This document shows, piece by piece, positions 43,794 through 52,323 of a DNA stretch of 64,000 nucleotides. Position 1 is the first letter of the stretch, and each line of letters begins with the position of its first letter. The DNA lies in contig NZ_CP031217.1 in assembly GCF_003346815.1 (NCBI RefSeq), forward strand, positions 62,001 to 126,000. Direction: 5' to 3'. The notes under the pieces were generated by a model. The model was not told where the DNA came from. It saw only the letters and a program-made list of their open reading frames with translations, and did no database searches. Position numbers and translations under genes: made by a program. The stretch is from Halarcobacter bivalviorum. GTDB taxonomy: Bacteria; Campylobacterota; Campylobacteria; Campylobacterales; Arcobacteraceae.

Positions 43794-43966
43794 ACGCTAT
43801 TTTCACCCAAATTAATTTAAATTGTAATTATTTTATCTTATTTTTTATCAAAAGTTTTTGAAGTCTTCCTATTTTTTCATTATTTATCGCCGTTATTTAA
43901 TTAAAAAATCTAAGGTTTGATTATAAATAAAAGCAATATACTTTAATAAAACGCAAAGGAGTTGCT

Positions 43967-44449
43967 ATGAAAGCTTTATTTTTATTAATCTTATTGATAA
44001 GTTCTTTATTTGCTTTACCAGATGAATTTGATAGAGAAAAATATAATACAGGTGAAAAAGTTTTTGATAATAAATGTAGTGAATGTCACGAAAAATCCAT
44101 GGATATACAACTTCTAATGAAAAATTTTATTGAAGAAGATAATAAACTATTAAACTTGAAAGCTCCTACAGGAAATGAGATCTCTTTTAGGCTAAAAAGC
44201 CAAATAGGAAGTAGAGAGGATATAGAGTTTCAACTTCATGAAGCTACAGATTTTGTAAAAGATTATTTATATAACCCTGATAGGTCTAAAACAATCTGTT
44301 TAGAAGGAGTTATTAGACACTTTAAAACAATGCCAAGTATGAAAGGTAAAGTTACAGTAGAAGAGATAGAAGATGTAACTTTTTTCTTATACTTTTTAGA
44401 AGGTTTTAATGATGTAAATGAGTATTACCATAAAGAGGATGACTTTTAA
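43967..44449 (+). CDS. Periplasmic monohaem c-type cytochrome
   Basis: A 160-residue protein with a Sec signal (MKALFLLILLISSLFA) and one haem motif CSECH near residue 38. A Met in the region TMPSMKGKV near 130 could be the sixth iron ligand. It is probably an electron carrier or part of an oxidase or nitrate/sulfur respiration path. Good ribosome site AAAGGAG. It converges on a kinase gene with a 4-base overlap. The kinase-regulator pair beside it may control it. Confidence 0.85.
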   Translation: MKALFLLILLISSLFALPDEFDREKYNTGEKVFDNKCSECHEKSMDIQLLMKNFIEEDNKLLNLKAPTGNEISFRLKSQIGSREDIEFQLHEATDFVKDYLYNPDRSKTICLEGVIRHFKTMPSMKGKVTVEEIEDVTFFLYFLEGFNDVNEYYHKEDDF

Positions 44450-45621
44450 AGTTTTTCCTCTTTTGGTAATTTAAATGTAAAAATACTTCCTTGACTTTCA
44501 ACTGATTTAACATCTATTTTTATACCATAAGTTCTACAAATATGATATACAATATTTAGTCCAACTCCAAAGCCACCTTGCTCTTTTGTAGCTCTATAAT
44601 ATCTTTTAAAAATATCTTTTAATCTATCTTTTTTTATACCTATTCCACTATCTTCTACAATTAGAGTATGGTTTTTTAGTGAAACACTAATTTCTCCACC
44701 AATTTTATTGTATTTAATAGCATTTGAAACAACATTATTAAACATTCTAATAAAACTCTCTTTATCTATTTTAAAAGCAGTTCTCTCTAAATTAGAGTTG
44801 ATAGTTAATTTCTTTTTTGTGGCGAAAGCCTGAAAATATTCTAATTGTTCTTTTATAACATCATCAAGATAAATCATTGTAGGTTCATGTATTTTTTTAT
44901 TATCTTGTAAAAATAGATAAACTAAATCTTTATATATCTCTGAAATTCTTTTTGCACTTAGATTAATTCTTTGCATATTTTTTTCTGTAAGTGGAGCATC
45001 TTTTCCTGTTGACATTAAAATTGCTGTAATTGGTGTATTTAATTCATGTGTAGTATCTTTAATAAAAGTATTTAATTTTCTTCTTTCATTAATAATAGGG
45101 TCTATAAATAAGTTTGCAAGATAATATCCTACTAAAGAGATTAGTGCAAAAATCAAGATAAAATAAAAAATAATATCTTCTAATAGTTCAGTTCTAATTT
45201 TCTTAAAACTATTTTCTTGAATAGCAATATGAAAAACTCCAAGATGACCTCGTGGACTACTATCAACTAAAACATAATCCCCTTTGATTTTTTGTATAGC
45301 TTGATTTATATCTACTTTTATATCTATATTTCCTGCTAATTTAACATGATTTTTATCATATAGGGCATATTTATATTGGATACTATTTGATATTTTAGAT
45401 GTATCAATCGCAAGATTTGACATATCAGCATAGATAATATTTGCAGAAATCTTTGAAGCAATATTTTGCATATTTGAAGAGACTAAATCATAATAGAGTT
45501 TATACTCAATTTTATAAAATTGCCAAAAAATAATTGTAAGTAAGATAAAAGAAGAACCTAGATATAAACCTAAGAATCTAAAAAATGTGGTTTTTTCATT
45601 TCTTGTTAAATCTATAACCAA
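44446..45621 (-). CDS. Sensor histidine kinase (EnvZ-like topology)
   Basis: The 391-residue kinase has two membrane helices (about residues 14-35 and 148-170) enclosing a periplasmic sensor of about 110 residues, then the phospho-His box KDTTHELNTPITAIL near 192, N-box NNVVSNAIKYNK, G1 box VEDSGIGIKKD and G2 box GFGVGLNIV. It overlaps the regulator gene upstream by 26 bases. The regulator is divergent from yceI. Signal unknown. Confidence 0.92.
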   Translation of the reverse strand: MVIDLTRNEKTTFFRFLGLYLGSSFILLTIIFWQFYKIEYKLYYDLVSSNMQNIASKISANIIYADMSNLAIDTSKISNSIQYKYALYDKNHVKLAGNIDIKVDINQAIQKIKGDYVLVDSSPRGHLGVFHIAIQENSFKKIRTELLEDIIFYFILIFALISLVGYYLANLFIDPIINERRKLNTFIKDTTHELNTPITAILMSTGKDAPLTEKNMQRINLSAKRISEIYKDLVYLFLQDNKKIHEPTMIYLDDVIKEQLEYFQAFATKKKLTINSNLERTAFKIDKESFIRMFNNVVSNAIKYNKIGGEISVSLKNHTLIVEDSGIGIKKDRLKDIFKRYYRATKEQGGFGVGLNIVYHICRTYGIKIDVKSVESQGSIFTFKLPKEEKL

Positions 45622-46255
45622 CCCCTTTTATTGTTTCAATGTACTCTTCTCCTACAATTTTTCTAATATTTTTAATATAAGTTCTAATAGTTGAAGATGT
45701 AGGTGCTGATTCATATGACCAAATATTTGACGAAAGTTCATCTTGAGAAACACATCTATTTGTATTTTTTAAAAGATACTTTAAAACTTGTGCCTCTTTA
45801 AGTGGTAACTTTGTTTTAATTCCATCATAATCTATATAGTTTAGTTTTGTATTAAACTTTATATTGTCCCCAATAGTAAGTTCGTCTGTATCAAGATGTA
45901 ATAATCTTTTAATATTATTTATTCTAAGCTCTAACTCTTTAAGTTCAAAAGGTTTTTTTAAATAGTCATCTGCACCTGCATTAAAACCTTCTTCAATATC
46001 TTCAATTGAGTTTAAAGAGGTAATAAAAATAGCAGGAGTAGTAATAGACTCCTCTCTTAAACTTTTTAAAAAATCAAAACCTGTAATAGTTGGAACGTTT
46101 ACATCAAGGATAAGTAAATCAAATTGTTCATCATACATAATTTCACTTGCTTTCATCCCATCATATACACAAGTTACTTCATATCCTAAATCTTGTAAAA
46201 ATTCTTCAATTATTTCATTTAATATTAAATCATCTTCTAGTAGTAAAATTCTCAT
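45596..46255 (-). CDS. OmpR/PhoB-family response regulator
   Basis: A 219-residue regulator with receiver domain (EDD near residue 8, Asp in LLILDVNVPTITG near 52, Lys in KKPFELKE) and winged helix ending with IKGVGYRFNKK. I start at ATG 46255; a TTG two codons upstream is also in frame. There is no ribosome site, and a TATACT box ends 6 bases before the ATG, so the mRNA may be leaderless. It is divergent from yceI, and CTACACA repeats lie in the shared promoter. Confidence 0.9.
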   Translation of the reverse strand: MRILLLEDDLILNEIIEEFLQDLGYEVTCVYDGMKASEIMYDEQFDLLILDVNVPTITGFDFLKSLREESITTPAIFITSLNSIEDIEEGFNAGADDYLKKPFELKELELRINNIKRLLHLDTDELTIGDNIKFNTKLNYIDYDGIKTKLPLKEAQVLKYLLKNTNRCVSQDELSSNIWSYESAPTSSTIRTYIKNIRKIVGEEYIETIKGVGYRFNKK

Positions 46256-46288
46256 AGGCAAAGTATATCATACAATAGAGGAATAAAT

Positions 46289-46306
46289 CTACACAGGTGC
46301 TACACA
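46289..46306. promoter_or_regulatory. CTACACA direct repeat, candidate regulator site
   Basis: CTACACA occurs at 46289-46295 and 46300-46306, an 11-base period typical for tandem OmpR-family half sites. It lies in the divergent region between the response regulator and yceI, where autoregulation and control of yceI would be possible. Confidence 0.45.
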
Positions 46307-46362
46307 ATGACTTAACAAAACTTTATTAAAATTTGAATAAGAATTTCAAAAAGGGAGACAAC

Positions 46363-46941
46363 ATGAAATTATTGAGTAAAATATTATTATCATCAGCACT
46401 TGCAATGACATTAGCAAATGCTACACCACATACATTAGATAACATGCATACTGATGTAGGTTTTTCTGTAAAACATTTAATGATTACAAATGTTAAAGGT
46501 AATTTTACTGATTATGAAGGAAAAATTGACTTTGACTATAAAACTAAGACTTTTAATGCTCTTGAAGCAAAAATCAAGGCTACTTCTGTAAATACAGGAA
46601 TAGAAAAAAGAGATAACCACTTAAGAAGTGATGATTTCTTTGCTGCAACTAAATATCCAGAAATTACATTTAAAATGAAATCTTATAAAGCGGAAGCAGA
46701 TGAGGGTGTAATGACAGGTGATCTTACAATTAGAGGTATTACAAAAGAAGTAGAATTAGATGTAGAAGATATTGCTACTATTAAAGACCTTGATGGGAAT
46801 AATAGAGTAGGGTTTACTTTAGAAGGTAAAATTAATAGGATGGATTTTGACCTTAAATGGAACAAAGCCTTAGAGTTTGGTGGAGTTGCAGTAAGTGAAA
46901 CTGTAAAACTAATCATTGAAGTTCAAGCAGTAGAAAAATAA
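46363..46941 (+). CDS. YceI-family periplasmic protein
   Basis: A 192-residue secreted lipocalin-like protein. The signal is MKLLSKILLSSALAMTLANA, followed by the YceI pattern LDNMHTDVGFSVKHLMITNVKG, then FDYKTKTFNALEAKIKATSV, DDFFAATKYPEITFKM and DLTIRGITKEVEL. Family members bind polyisoprenoids in a beta barrel. I choose the ATG at 46363, 4 bases after AAAGGGAG. The divergent regulator and downstream RiPP cluster suggest an envelope-stress or metal context, but no direct evidence shows this. Confidence 0.92.
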   Translation: MKLLSKILLSSALAMTLANATPHTLDNMHTDVGFSVKHLMITNVKGNFTDYEGKIDFDYKTKTFNALEAKIKATSVNTGIEKRDNHLRSDDFFAATKYPEITFKMKSYKAEADEGVMTGDLTIRGITKEVELDVEDIATIKDLDGNNRVGFTLEGKINRMDFDLKWNKALEFGGVAVSETVKLIIEVQAVEK

Positions 46942-46976
46942 TTTTATTTTTTTAAATTATTTTAAAAATAAGTAAA

Positions 46977-46982
46977 TATAAT
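46977..46982 (+). promoter_or_regulatory. -10 box of the RiPP precursor gene
   Basis: TATAAT sits 25 bases before the precursor ATG, after an AT-only upstream tract; AAAGGGG (46996-47001 region) is the ribosome site. The precursor therefore appears to have a promoter of its own, separate from yceI. Confidence 0.55.
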
Positions 46983-47006
46983 CGTTATACTAAAAAAGGG
47001 GAAAAA

Positions 47007-47339
47007 ATGAAAAATAAAGCAAAGTTAAAATTAGCTGGTGTACTTTTAGGTGCAGCACTATCTAGTACAGGAGCATACGCAGGTAATGGAGCTTGTGGAG
47101 CTGGAAAATGTGGTGGTGGAGAAGCTAAAAAAATGGAAAAGAAAGGTGCTTGCGGAGCTGGAAAATGTGGTTCTAATGATGAGATGAAAGGTAATGCAGG
47201 TAAAAAAACTTCTGGAGCTTGTGGAGCTGGAAAATGTGGTGCAAACGACAAAGGTGAAGCAATGAAAGAACAAAACATGATGAACAAAGAAGCTAAACAA
47301 AAAGTTAAAGGTTCTTGTGGCGCTGGTAAGTGCGGGTGA
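47007..47339 (+). CDS. HvfA/bufferin-like RiPP precursor with four CGAGKCG repeats
   Basis: A 110-residue low-complexity protein. Residues 1-25 form a Sec signal (cut after AYA). The mature part carries four exact copies of CGAGKCG at residues 30-36, 49-55, 72-78 and 104-110, the last at the very C-terminus, separated by Lys/Glu/Met-rich linkers. It has eight cysteines, all in the repeats. EGKCG-type repeats in HvfA-like precursors are turned by DUF692 (MNIO) enzymes into oxidised cysteine-derived groups that bind copper. The two genes right behind are DUF692 and DUF2063 homologues, so this is very likely such a secreted metallophore-like peptide. Confidence 0.88.
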   Translation: MKNKAKLKLAGVLLGAALSSTGAYAGNGACGAGKCGGGEAKKMEKKGACGAGKCGSNDEMKGNAGKKTSGACGAGKCGANDKGEAMKEQNMMNKEAKQKVKGSCGAGKCG

Positions 47340-47353
47340 AATGGTGAAGATGG

Positions 47354-48187
47354 ATGATAAACATTAAAGGGTGTGGCTTAGGCCTAAGAAGTGATTTTTT
47401 ATTAGATGTGTCTTCTAGTGATTTCCAACCAGACTGGTGGGAAGTTACTCCTGAAAACTGGATGCATATGCCAAAGGTTTATGAAAAGGCTTTTGAAGAG
47501 GCTGTATTTTCAAGACCAACAGTTGCACACGGTTTATCTCTATCTATAGGGTCTGTTGATGGATTAAATAAAAAATTCATCAAACAGATGAAAAAATTCC
47601 TTGATAGGTATGAAATAGAGTACTATTCTGAACATCTTTCTTTCTCTTCAATGAGTGGTAAACAATCTTATGAACTATTACCTGTTCCTATGACTAAAAA
47701 AATGGTACAAATAATAAGTGATAGAGTAAAAGAAGTTGAGGATATTATTCAAAGAAATCTTATTTTAGAAAATGCTACATATTATTATGTACCATATGCT
47801 GAGATGCGTGAAGTTGACTTTATAAATGAAGTTTTAGAAAAGTCAGGTGCAAAAATGCTTCTTGATGTAAACAATGTTTTTGTAAACTCAGTAAATCACT
47901 CCTTTAAAGCAAGAACTTTTATGGATGAACTTGATATAAGTAAAGTTGCATATATGCATATGGCAGGGCATTATGATGATGAAGAATCAGGATTAAAGAT
48001 TGATTCTCATGGAATGCCAGTTGCAAGTAGAGCTTGGAAACTTTTAGAATATACTTTAAAGAAAATCAATGCTCCGGTTATGATAGAAAGAGATAATAAT
48101 ATTCCTCCTCTAAGTGAACTAGAAAAAGAGTATCTTCAAATGAGCGATATAGTAAAAGCTGTTCAACAAGGAAATAAAAGTGCCTAA
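47354..48187 (+). CDS. DUF692 multinuclear non-haem iron oxidative (MNIO) enzyme, HvfB/BufB-like
   Basis: The 277-residue protein has a TIM-barrel pattern and the metal-ligand segments of DUF692: His in VAHGLSLSIGS near residue 58, SEHLSFS near 96, LENATYYY near 137, LLDVNNVFVNSVNH near 175, HMAGHYDD near 203, DSHG near 217, and IERDNN near 241. MNIO enzymes use two or three iron ions to oxidise cysteines of precursor peptides. It begins 14 bases after the precursor stop, and its end overlaps the DUF2063 gene by 8 bases. The product chemistry here is inferred. Confidence 0.9.
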   Translation: MINIKGCGLGLRSDFLLDVSSSDFQPDWWEVTPENWMHMPKVYEKAFEEAVFSRPTVAHGLSLSIGSVDGLNKKFIKQMKKFLDRYEIEYYSEHLSFSSMSGKQSYELLPVPMTKKMVQIISDRVKEVEDIIQRNLILENATYYYVPYAEMREVDFINEVLEKSGAKMLLDVNNVFVNSVNHSFKARTFMDELDISKVAYMHMAGHYDDEESGLKIDSHGMPVASRAWKLLEYTLKKINAPVMIERDNNIPPLSELEKEYLQMSDIVKAVQQGNKSA

Positions 48188-48878
48188 GCAAGTTTTAGAA
48201 AAACAGATACAAGAAAGATTTTTAGATAATCTTTTAACACAAACTGATGAGGTAGCAAACTCTTCTGTAGCCGTGTATCAAAAGCTTGTATATCTAAGAT
48301 ATCATGAAGTTATAAAAAATAGTTTTCCTCTTTTTATGGAAGTTATTAAAGACAAGAGCTTAGAAGCTTCAATAAAAGCCTTTATGAAAAATGCACCTAA
48401 AACTCCTTTTGTATGGCAGATGGCAAATGATTATAGAAAATTTGTAAAGAAAAATAGAATTTTTGATGATAAAAAATATATCTATGAATTGCTTTATTAT
48501 GATTGGATAGAGATAGAACTTTATATGAAAGAGTATAAAGATATAAAACAAAAAAAGTTTTCATATAAAAATAGTTATAAGCTAAGTAAAAGTGCGAGAA
48601 TCAAAAGATTTAAATATGATTTAATAAATAAAGAGCTTACTTCAAAAAGAGAAAACTTTTTAGTGATTTATTATGATTTTGAAACTAATGAGGTAGTTTA
48701 TAGAGAAATAAATCCTATTATTTACTATTTATTAAAAAAATTAGATAAAAAACAAACTATTGGAAACTTATTAAAACAGCTTTGTAAAGAGAACGATATA
48801 GAGTTTAAAGAAGCAAAAAAATTATTATATGAGCCTTTATCTGAGTTAAATAGTAACGGAGTTATTTTCTTTAAATAA
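48180..48878 (+). CDS. DUF2063 partner protein of the MNIO enzyme, HvfC/BufC-like
   Basis: A 232-residue protein with the N-terminal helical DUF2063 pattern: QIQERFLDNLL, VYQKLVYLRYHEVIKNSFPLF near residues 33-53, and FVWQMANDY. The C-terminal half is basic, with a winged-helix-like segment. In HvfBC/BufBC pairs this protein binds the precursor leader and presents it to the MNIO enzyme. Its GTG start lies in the end of the MNIO gene. No DoxX-like fourth gene follows here; a two-component system does. Confidence 0.85.
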   Translation: MPKQVLEKQIQERFLDNLLTQTDEVANSSVAVYQKLVYLRYHEVIKNSFPLFMEVIKDKSLEASIKAFMKNAPKTPFVWQMANDYRKFVKKNRIFDDKKYIYELLYYDWIEIELYMKEYKDIKQKKFSYKNSYKLSKSARIKRFKYDLINKELTSKRENFLVIYYDFETNEVVYREINPIIYYLLKKLDKKQTIGNLLKQLCKENDIEFKEAKKLLYEPLSELNSNGVIFFK

Positions 48879-48928
48879 TATAAGTAATATTTATAAAAAT
48901 TTAATCCATAAGATAGTTATTATAAATT

Positions 48929-50365
48929 ATGGAAAATAAAACTTTATACTTAAAAATATTAAATAATCTTCCCGAAATAATAGTTTTAATTGTTAATGAA
49001 AATATTATAAAAAACTCTTATGGCAAAATATCTTCTTCAATAAATAATACTCAATTAAGTGAGCATTTTAGTAAAGTCACTTATAGTAAATTAATGCTCT
49101 TAAAACTAAAGAAAATTGATAGTTTAATTATTTGTTGGAATAAGAAAGATTATGAAGTCTCTTGCATCGATGAAATTTACTATTTTAAAGATATCTCCAA
49201 ATATAGAAATATGCATTTACAATTAAAGAAAAGTCTTAGTGATTTGAGATCTAAAAAAGAAGAACTCCGTGCAGTTTTTGATTTGGCAGGGAATGGTATA
49301 TCAATTTTGAATGAAGAAGGTATGTTTATTTATGCAAATAAATTTTTTCAGACAATGATGGAATATACCATGGAAGAACTATATAAAGAATCATGTATCT
49401 CTTTATCTTCTCCTGAATATGCAGAACCTAGTAGAACAGCCGTACAAAAAGCAATTGAAGAAGGAATAGTTGAACGATTTAGAAAGATATGTGTGACTAA
49501 ATCAGGGAAACAGATTAATGCTAGTATGTCTTTAAGTTATATTAAGAGCACAAATGAAATAGTAATGATTACCTCTGATATTACAGAAGATATAAAATAC
49601 CAAGATGATTTAAAAAGAAGAATAAATCAAGAAGTAAAAAAAAGAACAAAACAATATGAAATTATGTGCCATCAATCAAGACTTGCATCAATGGGTGAAA
49701 TGATTGAAGCAATTGCTCATCAATGGAGACAACCTCTAAATAGTTTAAGTATTATTATCCAAGGTTTAAGACACTTATCAAATAGTGAAAGTTTTGATTT
49801 TAAACTATTAAATGAGATTGAAAATGAAATGATTAATAAAATAAACTTTATGTCAGAAACAATTGATGATTTTAGTAACTTTTTTAGAACCTCAAAGGAA
49901 AAGAGATATTTTAATCTTTTAGATAGTATAAAAGATACAATTAGATTAGTAGATATCCAGTTAAAGAATGAAAATATTAAACTTACAATAAATATTGAAG
50001 ATGGTGTTAATTTAGAATTTTTTGGTCTAGAAAATGAATTTAGGCAAGCTTTACTAAATATTATAGATAATTCATTAGATGTTCTAGTTTCAAAGAAACA
50101 ACATAATAGTTTTATCAATATTGATATTACACAAAATGAAAATTTTATTGAACTTAATATTTCTGATAATGCTGGAGGTATCTCTAGCAAAAACTTACAA
50201 AAAATATTTAAACCTTATTTCACTACAAAAAAAGAAGGAAATGGAATAGGTTTATATATGTCCAAAATGATTATTGAACAGAATATGAAAGGAAATTTAT
50301 CTGTAAGAAATAGCCAGAATGGAGCAGTTTTTACTATTTCTTTAAAATCAAAGGAAATGAAATAA
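48929..50365 (+). CDS. Soluble PAS-domain sensor histidine kinase
   Basis: The 478-residue kinase has no membrane segment. Residues 1-100 are a possible degenerate sensor domain with several Ile/Asn-rich strands, then a PAS domain (about 108-230) with a coiled coil, the phospho-His box AIAHQWRQPLNSLS near 265, N-box NIIDNSLDV and G-box GNGIGLYMSK. It senses a cytoplasmic signal of unknown kind. It shares its end with the regulator start (ATAATG overlap) and lies 51 bases after the RiPP cluster, in the same direction. No clear ribosome site precedes the ATG. Confidence 0.88.
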   Translation: MENKTLYLKILNNLPEIIVLIVNENIIKNSYGKISSSINNTQLSEHFSKVTYSKLMLLKLKKIDSLIICWNKKDYEVSCIDEIYYFKDISKYRNMHLQLKKSLSDLRSKKEELRAVFDLAGNGISILNEEGMFIYANKFFQTMMEYTMEELYKESCISLSSPEYAEPSRTAVQKAIEEGIVERFRKICVTKSGKQINASMSLSYIKSTNEIVMITSDITEDIKYQDDLKRRINQEVKKRTKQYEIMCHQSRLASMGEMIEAIAHQWRQPLNSLSIIIQGLRHLSNSESFDFKLLNEIENEMINKINFMSETIDDFSNFFRTSKEKRYFNLLDSIKDTIRLVDIQLKNENIKLTINIEDGVNLEFFGLENEFRQALLNIIDNSLDVLVSKKQHNSFINIDITQNENFIELNISDNAGGISSKNLQKIFKPYFTTKKEGNGIGLYMSKMIIEQNMKGNLSVRNSQNGAVFTISLKSKEMK

Positions 50366-51048
50366 TGGAAAAGATACATACTAAGCTACAACCTTTAACA
50401 TTATTAATTGTTGAAGATGATGAGAGTACTTTAAAATGGTTAGAGAGAATACTTTTAATATATTTTAAAGATGTAAAAGTTGCTAATAATGCAATGGATG
50501 CTTTTGAGATATTTAAAACAGATACTATTGATATAGTAATTGCAGATATACAAATTCCAGAAGTTGATGGCTTACATCTTTTACAAAAAATTGCTATAGT
50601 TAATCCTTCTTGTATTCGAATAGTTATGACTGCTTTTAATAATCAAGTTTATTTAAATAGAGCAATTGATGCAGAAGTAGATTTTTATTTTAAAAAGCCT
50701 ATAGATATTGATGAACTATTAGTTTCTATATCATTAAGTAAAAAGAATAAAACTAAAACTATTGATAAAATAGAATTAAAAAATAATTATATGTATGACT
50801 TTATTCAAAAAGCAATCATAAATGAAGATTTAAAAATAAACTTAACAAAAAAAGAGTCTTTATTATTAGAATTTTTATATGAGAAGAAAAATTTAATTGT
50901 AAGTTTAGAGCAAATTGAAAATGTAGTTTGGAAAGAACCTGTAACAAGTGATGCAATTAGAATGGTTGTATCTAGTCTTAGAAAAAAGTTATATATGAAT
51001 GCAATTGAAAATATAAAAGGGTTTGGGTATAGACTCTCTTTAGAATAA
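50365..51048 (+). CDS. OmpR/PhoB-family response regulator
   Basis: A 227-residue regulator: EDDE near residue 17, phospho-Asp in IVIADIQIPEVDG near 60, Lys in KKPIDIDE near 109, then a winged helix with LTKKESLLLEFLYE and KGFGYRLSLE at the end. It starts at the last base of the kinase gene and ends 76 bases before the flavoprotein gene. It could control either the RiPP cluster or the flavoprotein; no operator is seen. Confidence 0.9.
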   Translation: MEKIHTKLQPLTLLIVEDDESTLKWLERILLIYFKDVKVANNAMDAFEIFKTDTIDIVIADIQIPEVDGLHLLQKIAIVNPSCIRIVMTAFNNQVYLNRAIDAEVDFYFKKPIDIDELLVSISLSKKNKTKTIDKIELKNNYMYDFIQKAIINEDLKINLTKKESLLLEFLYEKKNLIVSLEQIENVVWKEPVTSDAIRMVVSSLRKKLYMNAIENIKGFGYRLSLE

Positions 51049-51124
51049 ATCTTATGTAAATCTTATATTTCATTTATTATTTTCTTCTCTTCTTTTGTTA
51101 GACTTACTTATAAAAGGAGTTGCA

Positions 51125-52315
51125 ATGAAGAAAAAAATTCTTATTGTTGGTGGTGGTACAGCAGGTACTATGACAGCAAATAATTTAGCAAAAAAATTGA
51201 TGTATGAAATTGATAAAGATGAAGTTGAAATTACGATGATTTCAAATTCAAAATATCATTATTATAGACCAGGTGCTATGTATGTGGCTTTTCATAAAGC
51301 ATCTGGTCATGAATTTGTAAGAGAACAAAGAACTCTTTTAATGCCTGAAGTAAAATTCTTAGTAGATGAAGCTATAGAAATAGATACTAATAGTAATTAT
51401 GTAAAAGGTAAAAGTGGAACTAAATATAGTTATGACTTTGTTATTCTTGCTACTGGTTGTGAAGTAGCAGTAGATAGAATACCTGGATTAAAAGAGGGTG
51501 GGAATTGGTTCTATTCTTATGATGGAGCAAAAAAATTAGCAGAAAAGTTTGCCGAATTAAAAAAAGGAAGAGTTTTAGTAACGGTTAACTTTCCTAAAAC
51601 TCCTGATGTCCCACATCAATGTGGTATTGCCCCTATTGAAACAACAATTATGTTACATGATTATTTAAAAGAACAAGGTATAAGAGAAGATATTGAGATT
51701 ATTTATACATATCCAAAAGTAGCACAAGCAGTAACAGATGGACTTTTTCTACAAGGCCCTACATCTAAAGTTTTACCTTCAATCTTTGATGGTATAGGTG
51801 TAAAGTATAAAACAAGTTTTACATTAAATAAAGTTGATCCAGAGAAAAAAATTGCATATTCTGAAGAAGGTGAAGAGATTGAGTTTGATATATTAATGTC
51901 AACTCCTCCTTTTATTGCAACTAAGTTTATTAGAGAATCAGGTTTATCTAAAGCAGTAGATGATGAAGGGTGGTTACCAACTGATAAAAAGACTCTTAAG
52001 GTTAAAGGCTATGAGAATATTTATACTTTAGGAGATACAGTTGATTTACCAGTCTCTAAAGCAGGTGGAACAATTCATAATCAAACAGATGTTGTTGCAG
52101 ATAATATTGCTTCTGAAATAAGATATGGATATCCAACAGAAAGTTATGATGGAAAAGTTATTGCAATTGCTCAGATGGGATTGTCTTGTGGTATGCCTTT
52201 ATGGTATGACTATAAAGAAGATGTACAGCCAACACCTTGTAGTAAATTAGGTAGTTTTGTTAGAAAAGGTTTTAACATGGGTATTTATTGGGCAGCAGCT
52301 CGAGGAATGGTATAG
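51125..52315 (+). CDS. FAD-dependent NAD(P)/quinone oxidoreductase, sulfide:quinone reductase-like
   Basis: The 396-residue flavoprotein has an N-terminal FAD-binding VGGGTAGTMTANNLAKKL, a second dinucleotide-like domain, and IYTLGDTVDLPVSKAGG near residue 300. Cysteines in ATGCEV near 119, HQCGIAP near 162 and LSCGMP near 356 match the trio used by sulfide:quinone reductases to bind polysulfide. It may oxidise sulfide at the membrane with quinone as acceptor. I start at 51125, behind AAAAGGAG; an upstream in-frame start adds ten poorly supported residues. Confidence 0.85.
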   Translation: MKKKILIVGGGTAGTMTANNLAKKLMYEIDKDEVEITMISNSKYHYYRPGAMYVAFHKASGHEFVREQRTLLMPEVKFLVDEAIEIDTNSNYVKGKSGTKYSYDFVILATGCEVAVDRIPGLKEGGNWFYSYDGAKKLAEKFAELKKGRVLVTVNFPKTPDVPHQCGIAPIETTIMLHDYLKEQGIREDIEIIYTYPKVAQAVTDGLFLQGPTSKVLPSIFDGIGVKYKTSFTLNKVDPEKKIAYSEEGEEIEFDILMSTPPFIATKFIRESGLSKAVDDEGWLPTDKKTLKVKGYENIYTLGDTVDLPVSKAGGTIHNQTDVVADNIASEIRYGYPTESYDGKVIAIAQMGLSCGMPLWYDYKEDVQPTPCSKLGSFVRKGFNMGIYWAAARGMV

Positions 52316-52323
52316 GAGAAATT

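Noticed and set aside
46985-47300. Pro/Ser/Phe-rich open frames on the strand opposite the RiPP precursor
   Set aside because: They are complements of the repeated Gly/Ala/Lys codons of the precursor, have no ribosome site and no sensible protein character.
47095-47335. Repeats in the RiPP precursor gene as a CRISPR or tandem-repeat array
   Set aside because: The repeat units are short, in codon phase, unequally spaced and encode a repeated peptide; there is no spacer structure.
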